DNA from: Reclinomonas americana ATCC 50394
Taxonomy: Eukaryota > Jakobida > Jakobea > Jakobida
Length of the DNA stretch: 31,689 nucleotides
Assembly: GCA_048213135.1 (NCBI GenBank)
Contig: PS015428.1
Span: 1 to 31,689, forward strand
Direction of reading: 5' to 3'
Made by a program: the position numbers and the translations under genes
Part shown: in pieces, positions 22,501-29,326 of the stretch
How the letters are laid out: every line of letters starts with the position of its first letter
How positions within the stretch are numbered: position 1 is the stretch's first letter
Notes under the pieces: model-generated
Databases searched by the model: none
Told to the model about the DNA's origin: nothing
The model's input: only the letters and a program-made list of their open reading frames with translations

Positions 22501-22707
22501 AATGCGCTGGCGGTCAGCGCAGGGCGGTTCTACGTTGCCACGCTGGATGACATTTACACGTCGGTGGATGGCGTGCAGTGGACTGATACGAAGGCGTTGC
22601 ATGGGTGGAGCTCGATTAGTGCGAGTGCGGATGGGCGGGTGGTGGTGGGGTGTGAGTTTGGTGGGCAGTGTCATGTTTCTAGGGGGTTGTTGTGTTTGAG
22701 GCCGTGA
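16125..22707 (+). CDS. Probable extracellular protein with BNR/Asp-box repeats; 5-prime end missing
   Basis: Recognised exons: 16125-16326, 16700-16992, 17076-17743, 19268-19726, 21065 to about 22002, and about 22277-22707 (stop TGA). The first four joins keep frame (phases 0, 2, 1, 1). The N-terminal part has three related Cys-containing beta-rich modules ending in GGEYFLCIDRD, PGVYYLCG and GVAVKLCVAIN. Then come other beta-rich segments and a Cys-rich stretch (GFFGSDCSRCSLSVGDSVCG, then ten or so further residues and more Cys). Last are BNR/Asp-box repeats: VSTDTGASW, VSRDGGST, VSTDGGASW, VSTDQGATW, VSTDNGATF, TSVDGVQW. Asp-boxes mark beta-propellers of sialidase, Vps10 and photosystem-assembly types, but no sialidase catalytic residues are recognised. 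Oddities are a one-base frameshift near 21822-21836, an antisense P-loop fragment between the last exons, and giant low-complexity introns. The start codon was not found. Function unknown; secretion is inferred from Cys content. Confidence 0.7.
16327..16699. repeat. CT-rich intron with 20-N gap
   Basis: A (CT)n and CTCCCTC-rich intron of the BNR gene, with a gap at 16498-16517 flanked on both sides by CT repeats in the same orientation. The donor follows GTGCAG at 16326. The acceptor is CCTCAG before 16700. No exon is seen inside. Confidence 0.7.
17744..19267. repeat. Purine-rich minisatellite intron, 1524 nt
   Basis: The intron consists of degenerate copies of a roughly 75-120 bp unit containing GTGTCTGTGTG, GGAGACAGG, GTGAACGGAAAGAG and GTGAGTGAGTGAATG. 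Two nearly identical blocks begin near 18225 and 18613. The intron is purine-rich on the coding strand until a short pyrimidine tract (19217-19260) before the CACAG acceptor. Long open frames on the minus strand here are compositional artefacts. Confidence 0.75.
19727..21064. repeat. CTTCTCC-repeat intron, 1338 nt, with 165-N gap
   Basis: Almost wholly CTTCTCC/CTTCTCCC units and derivatives, with a gap at 20084-20248. It lies between the donor G|GTGAGT at 19727 and the acceptor TTCCCAG before 21065, and both ends are phase 1. The intron is polypyrimidine on the coding strand. No exon is seen inside; long open frames reflect the lack of stop codons in CT-only sequence. Confidence 0.75.
22078..22275 (-). 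pseudogene. Antisense fragment of a STAND-type P-loop NTPase
   Basis: The minus strand is open with good codon bias over about 60 codons. It encodes VDAFLSDSNSTQRVLVLF, then a perfect Walker A, GNSGAGKTT (22158-22181), and then an E-x2-W-x2-W segment leading to LPILTMLL. The order FL-x(n)-RVLVLFG-GxxGAGKTT-W-LPI is that of NACHT-like/STAND NTPases. No start codon, Walker B or sensor region is present, so it is a fragment. It sits between two BNR repeats of the plus-strand gene, antisense to it. It could be a decayed insertion, or a dispersed exon copy now lying in an intron. Confidence 0.6.
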
Positions 22708-23272
22708 GGGGAATAAGGGAAAGGGAGGGGGAGACGGGGGGATAGGGGAGAAGGGGGAGGTTTCTGGATTCTGTTTTTTTCATTGTTTCATTGATGTGTC
22801 TGCCGCGAAGTTGAATGTATTGATGCGGTGGCTGGTGTTGAGTGGTTGGTGAAGGGGAGCTCCAGAGAGAGAGAGGGAGAGAGAGGAAAAAATGCACAGA
22901 TCGAGTGTTGAGAGAGGAGAGGGCCACTAATCGCAAGCATGCANNNNNNNNNNNNNNNNNNNNNNNNNNNNNNNNNNNNNNNNNNNNNNNNNNNNNNNNN
23001 NNNNNNNNNNNNNNNNNNNNNNNNNNNNNNNNNNNNNNNNNNNNNNNNNNNNNNNNNNNNNNNNNNNNNNNNNNNNNNNNNNNNNNNNNNNNNNNNNNNN
23101 NNNNNNNNNNNNNNNNNNNNNNNNNNNNNNNNNNNNNNNNNNNNNNNNNNNNNNNNNNNNNNNNNNNNNNNNNNNNNNNNNNNNNNNNNNNNNNNNNNNN
23201 NNNNNNNNNNNNNNNNNNNNNNNNNNNNNNNNNNNNNNNNNNNNNNNNNNNNNNNNNNNNNNNNNNNNNNNN
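22708..23272. other. Intergenic region with worn repeat copy and gap
   Basis: G-rich sequence (GGGAAAGGGAGGGGGAGACGG) follows the BNR stop. About 60 bp at 22880-22943 resemble the dispersed repeat (AGATCGAGTGTTGAGAG, CCACTAATCGCA). N fill 22944-23272. No gene is seen. Confidence 0.5.
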
Positions 23273-23313
23273 TTTCACACAGTGTGCAGGTTTGTCTCAC
23301 ACACTGTGTGAAA
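23273..23313. repeat. Perfect 14-bp inverted repeat beside gap
   Basis: TTTCACACAGTGTG (23273-23286) is followed after 13 bp by its exact reverse complement (23300-23313). The left arm starts at the gap edge, so the true repeat may be longer. It lies downstream of the tRNA gene's terminator on the minus strand. It could be a hairpin or the end of a small inverted-repeat element. Confidence 0.7.
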
Positions 23314-23314
23314 C

Positions 23315-23334
23315 AAAAAATACAAAAAGAAAAA
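23315..23334 (-). terminator. RNA polymerase III terminator of tRNA-Ile
   Basis: On the minus strand, runs of five T (23330-23334), five T (23324-23328) and six T (23315-23320) begin 6 nt past the 3-prime end of the tRNA. T4 or longer is the standard Pol III stop. Confidence 0.85.
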
Positions 23335-23340
23335 GAAGGT

Positions 23341-23412
23341 GCCTTCCGGCGGGATCGAACCGCCGACCGATGGCTTATTAGACCATTACTCTACCGACTG
23401 AGCTAGGAAGGC
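23341..23412 (-). tRNA. tRNA-Ile (anticodon AAU)
   Basis: The 72-nt cloverleaf folds without gaps. It has a 7-bp acceptor stem GCCTTCC/GGAAGGC, D arm GCTC..GAGT, anticodon stem ATGGT/GCCAT, loop CTAATAA with anticodon AAT, a 5-nt variable loop, and a T arm GGCGG-TTCGATC-CCGCC carrying a good B box. There is no intron and no encoded CCA, as is usual in eukaryotic nuclear genes. It decodes AUU (and AUC when A34 becomes inosine). T-runs follow directly. Confidence 0.96.
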
Positions 23413-23595
23413 CTTCGAGTATCTGGTGCGATCCAACATACCTCACCAGTGCATCTGCACTCCAGGATTAGTTTGCGTTGTCTCCGCGGCCGTCTACGCA
23501 TGTCTCCGCAGCAGGTTCTAGAAAGGAACGGCTGTTTTCATTGTTTGTTCTCTGGTCCACACGAGGTCCAGGGGGCGGCGGAGGAGCAGCGAGGA

Positions 23596-24488
23596 TTACT
23601 CCTTTGCCGCGGCCGCCGCCGGGTTCAGTCCGCTCAGCATCTGCTTGAGCTCGCCTGCAACGCCACACGCACACACACATACACAGTGCGTGAGTGGAGA
23701 GTCCGACACACAAAAAGCAAGCGCAACACACGCACCTGTCTTGTGCAGCGACATCATAATATCGCAGCCGCCAATGAACTCGCCCTTCAGGTACACTTGC
23801 GGGATCGTCGGCCAGTCGCTGCACACCACACATGTCACAACGCATGCGTGCGACGGGTGGCACAGCAACCGCAGCCTGTACGCAACGAATACTTCTTGAC
23901 GCCCTCACGGATCTCACTGTTCTGCAACACATCGTAGGTGACGTACTCGATCTCTGCACGCGCACTCAACGTGGTAAGCGAGAGGAGGACGAGGAGGAGG
24001 GAAGAGGAGGAGCAGCAACTGTACGAGTCGAGGATCTGCACGACGGCGCGACTAAAGCCACACATGGGCTTCTCCGGCGATCCCTTCATAAACAGCACCA
24101 GTGGGTCTGCCTTGACCGCCTGCATCAACAGAAGGAAGGAGGAGTGAGTCGTCGCACGCACAGGAGAGACACAGTGAGAGAGTGATCGCACCTCATCAAT
24201 CTGCTTCTGAATGTCGTCTTCTGACGCCGACGATGATGGCGCCTTGCGGCCAAAGTCAGGATGTGAGCCACTGGAGTCGACAGTGGAGAATGCGCGCAGT
24301 GGCAGCAGACGCGCGAATGACACTGACAAGAGGGCGAGTGAGTCACTGCAGTGACGCATCTCTTTCTCTCTTTCTCAGATGCGCACCTGTTGGTGTGCGG
24401 CTGATGCAGGAGGCAATGCGTTGCTGTGCATATGTGAGCGAGTGAAGCAAGAGAGAGTGAGACGACGACGATCGCTCACCAACAACAT
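23596..24488 (-). CDS. GRX5: Mitochondrial monothiol glutaredoxin (GLRX5/Grx5-like)
   Basis: Seven exons: 24480-24488, 24387-24423, 24192-24322, 24020-24119, 23887-23953, 23736-23818, 23596-23654. Together they give 161 residues with all phases matching; introns are 56-81 nt. The first exon encodes only MLL. The N-terminus (MLLQRIASC, then Arg/Ser-rich to about residue 27) is a good mitochondrial presequence. The catalytic motif CGFS sits in [19 protein letters not shown]. It is followed by the [19 protein letters not shown] block (cis-Pro TIPQVY and GGCD glutathione-binding elements) that defines CGFS glutaredoxins. The family binds glutathione-coordinated [2Fe-2S] clusters and passes them on in mitochondrial Fe-S assembly. 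It ends in an Ala-rich tail. It is head-to-head with the thioredoxin-like gene across 68 bp. Confidence 0.94.
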
Positions 24489-24556
24489 GAGAGAGCAGGA
24501 CGTGCGCAGGACTCGGTCAGTTTCGCGAGTCAATCAACGACCACCGAAGGGAGGAG
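24489..24556. promoter_or_regulatory. 68-bp shared divergent promoter region
   Basis: This is all the DNA between the start codons of the GRX5-like gene (minus) and the thioredoxin-like gene (plus). No TATA box is evident. Short CG-containing words occur, such as GACGTGCGCAGG and TTTCGCGAGTCAATCAACG. Both promoters and both 5-prime leaders must fit here or overlap the neighbouring gene. Confidence 0.6.
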
Positions 24557-25137
24557 ATGGCCAGCAAAGACATTGGTGTCGACGTTGAGAGTGTGGAGCA
24601 ACTGGAGCAGGAGATCGACAAGTTCCGCGAGGGAGTGCTTGGTGCGTGTGAGCGCACAGAGAGTCGCGTTGATTGCTTGTGCTCTCACACTCACACACAC
24701 TCACGCAGTGTGCGATGTGTTCTCCACATGGTGTGGGCCGACACGACCCATGGCCGCCACCATCAAGCGTCTCTTTGTGGAGAATGATTGCATGTCAAAA
24801 CCAGTCGTATTCTTGAGAGTGAGCGCTCTCTCCCCCTGCTCATTCTCTCGCGTCACACTCATTCACACATGTTCTCTATGCTCACCAGATCGACATTGAC
24901 AAGACGGCAGCCTCGGCGCGTGACTACGACGAGCCACCGGGCTTGCTGGGCACGCTGGAGAAGCACCTGGGGCACTCGAGTCCGCACTTTGTGATTGTCA
25001 AGGACATGGAGGTGCGCGCCGAGATCGACGGCTGCAACGTGCCGCGCATGGTCGCCGAGTTCGAGGCCGTGATCAAGGAGCTCGCTGAGGACATTGCGCG
25101 ACGGGCGGCGCAGAGTGGCACAGGTGAAAATATTTGA
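24557..25137 (+). CDS. Thioredoxin-like protein with CGPT active site
   Basis: Exons 24557-24641, 24709-24818 and 24889-25137 give 147 residues in frame; introns are 67 and 70 nt. The segment VCDVFSTWCGPTRPM aligns with the thioredoxin active-site strand-helix. SKPVVFLRIDIDK follows as the next strand. The segment HSSPHFVIVKDMEVRAEIDG supplies the region of the cis-Pro loop (here SSPHF) and the last strands. The C-terminal helix is charged. The second active-site Cys is replaced by Thr (CGPT), so ordinary dithiol reductase activity is not expected. The layout recalls the thioredoxin domains of axonemal TXNDC3/TXNDC6-type proteins, but no NDK domain is fused. No targeting peptide is seen; it is probably cytosolic. 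Confidence 0.85.
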
Positions 25138-25878
25138 GTGGTTGTTGTTGTTGTTGGTGAGGCAGAGCCACTCGAGCTCGCGCGCGTGTCTCGTGTGCGA
25201 GGTGTAAAACTGTGTGTGGAGTTGTTCTTTCTTTTAACTTGGTACTTGATGGAGTGGCAGCCTCTCGCAAGGTGTGGAGTTGCAGCTCACACACGAGGCG
25301 CGATGTGGAGTTGTTCCTCGTGCTCGAGAATGCTTCGATCTTGCAGGTGGCGCAGAGTCGTGTTTGTCTCCAGTGTGAGAGCGATAGCCTCCTCTCCAGA
25401 TAGCAGCCACGTCGTGTTTCGTTTTCCGTGGACTTGTTTCCTCTCACTCGAGAACGAGCAGTTTTCTCTCTTCAGGTGGCGCAGAGTTGTGTTTCTTGCT
25501 CGTGTAAGACAGTTGCCACGCGCGCCCATGTCATGTTTCGTTTTCTCTCCGTTCCACCGTTCCACGCGACGTGGACTTCTTTCCCTCTTCGTTGGTAGCA
25601 CAGAGCTTCCTCTCGAGATAGCAGCCACACGCTCATGTCGAGTTTCGTTTTCTCGCTGGTTCTCGACGAGGACTTCTTTCTTCTCTCGTTGGTGGCGCAG
25701 AGTTGTGTTTCTCTCCGTGCGGGAACGATAGCTTCCTCTCGAGATGTGTTTCGTTTTCCGTGGACTTGTTTCCTCGCGCTCGAGAACGAGTTGTTTTCTC
25801 TCTATGCAGGTGGGCAGTTGACGACACAGTCGCTGCCCGTCTCTGTTCCTTCCAGGCTCCTATACACCTTTGCTGCGT
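25138..25878. repeat. Degenerate tandem repeat between convergent genes
   Basis: The interval lies between the thioredoxin-like stop and the RPP21-like stop. Copies of GTGGCGCAGAGTTGTGTTTC or variants begin near 25347, 25476, 25594 and 25692, so the unit is about 97-129 bp. Each unit also carries a GTTTCGTTTTC core and CTCGAGAACGAG or a relative. The 28-bp segment at 25416-25443 recurs identically at about 25747-25774. Earlier GTGTGGAGTTG copies lie at 25215-25320. No gene is supported. Units resemble the end of the upstream gene's last exon (GGCGGCGCAGAGTGG), a possible seed. Confidence 0.7.
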
Positions 25879-26549
25879 TCACTCGCCACTCGGTTCCTTC
25901 GCCTCCTCTGCTTCTTGCGCTTCTCTGCTCGATCGCCTCCTCCGCCTTCCCTCCTTGGCCACCGGCTTCTCTTGCATCGGCGGCTGCTGCGGCTGCTGTG
26001 GCTGCTCCTCTTCCCGCCCCTCAGCACCCGCCTCATCAGCAGGCATCGGATGCCACACGCCACCATACGGATCGCGTCGCACGGGAATCGATCGCACACC
26101 GCCACACTCGGTGCATCGCTGCTCCACGCGCATTGTCTTGCGCTTCCTCGAGCCTGCCCGACAACACACAGGAAACATCAGACACACACACACACACACA
26201 CGCAGCAACTAATGACGAAGCAGCACCTTGCACGCGCACAGTCGACGTGACGCCCGGAATAAGCAGCACCTCACATCGCGCACATATCGATCGTTTCACA
26301 TGTGGATGTCTGCCAGCCCCTCCCCATCAACACACAAGACAGCGAGAGACAGACACATACACATACACACAGAGCACGCAACAATCTGCGCACAAGACGC
26401 GCACACACTCCGCGCATGGTGTGTGTCAGGAAGCGCGAGACACCCACAGTCTTTACACGACCTTGCGATTGCACTCCCATCAGAGTGGCAGCTTGCAGCA
26501 GGAAGTTGCAGCGTAACCATGCCTCGTCGGTGACAGCACGCCCGTTCAT
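25879..26549 (-). CDS. RPP21: RNase P/MRP protein subunit (RPP21/Rpr2/Snm1 family)
   Basis: Exons 26371-26549, 26227-26309 and 25879-26153 give 178 residues; introns are 61 and 73 nt and phases agree. The Rpr2 signature is clear. An N-terminal helix, RCNFLLQAATLM, comes first, then a basic helix leading to HVKRSICARCEVLLIPGVT. A second Cys pair lies in VEQRCTECGGVRSIPV. The four cysteines (CxxC...CxxC) form the family's zinc ribbon, and the KRxxCxxC-LIPG-T motif is diagnostic. In the family the protein contacts RNase P RNA and aids 5-prime processing of pre-tRNA, in the nucleus. The C-terminal tail is Glu/Gln/Arg-rich low complexity. Head-to-head with the RING protein across 64 bp. Confidence 0.9.
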
Positions 26550-26613
26550 TCAACACAACAGAGATAAGAGAGAGACAAAGAGTTGTCCTTTGAGTCCTCT
26601 CGTTGTTCTTCTC
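26550..26613. promoter_or_regulatory. 64-bp shared divergent promoter region
   Basis: All the DNA between the RPP21-like start (minus) and the RING-TPR start (plus). It is AGAGA-rich on the left and CTCTCGTTGTTCTTCTC on the right. There is no TATA box. It repeats the very short head-to-head spacing of the GRX5/thioredoxin pair. Confidence 0.55.
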
Positions 26614-29248
26614 ATGGACGTATCGCGCATTGTGAGTGTGGACAGCAGTCGTGTGCTCTCATGCATGCTGTGCACTGTGTGTGGACGGGTACCGTATGCG
26701 TGCGCAGTGCACGGTTGTGCGTGTGAACACATTCTGTGCTCCGAGTGCTTTGCAGGTGCCACTCTCGCCACACAGACACACACTCGCGTGCCCTTGCTCA
26801 CTCACTCTTTCTCTGTCTCGTGTTGTTAGTGGTGAGCGCGGGCACTGGTGTGTGTGGACGATGTGAGCGGCCACTGGGCCCTGGTCAGCATAATCTCTTG
26901 CCTCTCTCTCTTGTCTCTCTCTCTTGCTCAACGCGCGTTCTCTCCACAGAGCCCTATGCTGCTGCTCGTTACTTCTCCAATGCACTCGGTCGTCTGCGAG
27001 GCTACTGTCGATTCACCACGCGAGGATGCACCGTCACTCCGTTCCTCGAGGACCTGGAGAACCACGAGCGCGTGTGTGAGCACCGTGAGCAAGAGGAGCC
27101 TCCTCCTGCTGCTCCTCCGAGGCAGCAGCAGCCTCGCTTCATTGCACAGCATACGGCCAAGCTGGAAAAGGAGCTCACGCGGGCCAGGAAGCACCTGCAG
27201 GTGTGCGAGCGGCGGTGTGAGCAACTGCAACAGCTCAGCAAGGTCCGCGTTTGTAGCTTGTCGTACGATGCCTGTGAAGCACTGGTTGGGGGTGTTGATG
27301 ATGCGTGGCGCAGAGTGTGCGCGAGGCCGCGGAGCGACAACTGGCGCTGGTGCACGCGCAGTGCGTGATTCTGCGCGAGGAGCTGGATCGCGAGGAAGCG
27401 GCAGGGTCGCCGATGGATGAGCTGGAGGTGGACGACGAGGACGAGGAAGACCAGCAGCAACGGCAGCAGCGCGAGGCGGCACGTGCGGCCGACTTTGGCG
27501 CCGTTGTGCCGTCTGCTGCGTCGGCGGCTTCTGTGGCTGCCACGACGAGACGACGTGAACAGTCGTTGTCGTTGGTGCTGCGTTGCTCGCATCGTTTGAG
27601 GCGGCTGGCGGTGGCCTTCAACTCGGAGAGTCAGTACCTCACGGCGTGTGAGCTGTTTACGCGGGCGCTGGAGATGACTGCGCTCCTGCCCCCTGGGATG
27701 ACTCCCGTGACAGCGCAACGAGCGCGTGCACGCGCTCTGGCCGGCCGTGGTGTGGCACACAGCAACATGCATGATGAGGCCGCGTCAAAGCGCGACTTTG
27801 AGCGAGTGGCAGAAGTCGATCCACTCGTACCCGGTGCGTGCTCCTTCCCGTTTTATCATTCTCTGTTGTTGTTGTTGTCGTCGTCGTCCTTACCCTCCTC
27901 CTCCTCCTCCTCGGTCAGGCTATCACCACCAGTATGCCATGTCGTACATTGCGAGAGGAATGGATTACATGGATGAGGCGGCTGAGGAAGTGCGGTGCGC
28001 GCTGGAGGCCAACCCCGACGACGCGGTAGCGCTGGCTCTGGACGGATTTCTCATGTCACGACGGTGTCGACAAGCCGCTGAAGCAGGTGTTGATGCGTCA
28101 TCCCGGCTGGAAGATGCACTGGCCACGTGCACGCGTGCCGTCAACTTGAACCCGATGCATCCCACCTGCTACTTGTCGCGCGGTCACGTGTACGAGAGTC
28201 TCCAGCAGTGGGACAAGGCGCTGGAGGATTTCCTCACGGCCTGTCGTCTGCGGCCACGGCATTCCACCTCGCGTGTGCGTATTCCTTTGCGTCATCCATC
28301 CACTGCGCGCCAGTGACACTCACGATGGTCGGCTCTACAGCGTAACCTGGCCTTGTGTCGCATTCACATGGTATGTCTCTCTCATCGCTTTGCTGACTCT
28401 CTGCTTTCTCATCGCGCGCGCAACCAGCCTGGTCCCGACGCACGCCGCGAGGCCATGGACGACCTTCGAGCCTCGATTCACCTCGCGCCACGGCACCAGG
28501 CCTTTTCGCGACACGTACTCTCTGGCATGCTGATTACTGACAACAAGTCGGCTGAAGCGTTTCCTCTGCTGGTGTGGATGCATGCAAGCCGTCACTCCAC
28601 GGTGCACCCCCGCTCACAACCTGGGTGTGCATTTTTTCGCAGTTTGCAGCCACGCTGGTGGACTCGTCGGACTGGCGTGTCGTGCTGCGCATGTCGCAAG
28701 CTTCGGCCAACATGCGTCGTATCAGTCGTGCCATCACGTACATGTCCATGGCGATGACTATGAAACCCGACGACGCACTGCTCCACGAATCACGCGCGCA
28801 GCTGCTGATGCACGTGGCGCCGCAAGCGGCAATTGACGACTTTACGCTGGCTTTATTGGTGTGTTGGCAATCGTGGTGATGGTGGGGGCTTGTGTTTGTG
28901 TTTGGTTTCACTCATGGAGGTGGAGCAGCTCCCGCGCGGCGCAGAGGATCGCAAAGCTGAACTACTCGTGTCTCGCGGATCCCTGTACTTCACCATGCGT
29001 GAGTATGCTTCGGCCCTCGCCGATTTCGAAGAGGCACTGCTGAGCGACGAACCGCCGCCACAGGTGATGCCGCCACCTCCCACGAGGGTTTCTAGTTGGC
29101 TCGGTCTCTCACGCCGCATTTCACGACGCAGGTGTACCTACTCAAGCTGCAAACGTTGATTGCACTTGATCAGGTGGCAGAAGCCGACGCTTGGCTGGTG
29201 CAGCACGCGGGGCGCATGCTGCAGATGCGCAATGCACCGGCGCCGTGA
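26614..29248 (+). CDS. RING finger - TRAF-type zinc finger - TPR protein, probable E3 ligase
   Basis: Ten exons: 26614-26755, 26830-26883, 26950-27242, 27314-27833, 27919-28274, 28341-28370, 28428-28571, 28643-28858, 28929-29063, 29132-29248. They give 668 residues with all phases matching; exon six is only 30 nt. Residues about 18-65 form a RING-like finger (CMLCTVC, CACEHILCSEC, CGRC). Residues about 84-112 form a TRAF-type zinc finger (YCRFTTRGC, HERVCEHR). A coiled coil follows (about 135-200), then an acidic/Gln stretch. From about 250 to the end there are TPR-like helical pairs such as NPMHPTCYLSRGHVYESLQQ and SRGSLYFTMREYASALADF. RING plus TRAF zinc fingers suggest a ubiquitin ligase; the TPR array probably recruits partners (inferred). 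Its stop is 78 bp from the stop of the convergent ADP-ribosylglycohydrolase gene. Confidence 0.87.
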
Positions 29249-29326
29249 TTGCCGCAGATACAAGTCGCATGCCAGTTGAAAATTTACTGCGCGTGTGCCC
29301 GCGCTCGGGTTGCTGCTGCTGCTGCG

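Noticed and set aside
16125-22707. Calling the BNR gene a sialidase
   Set aside because: Asp-boxes alone are shared by many beta-propellers; no arginine triad or catalytic Tyr/Glu context could be recognised.
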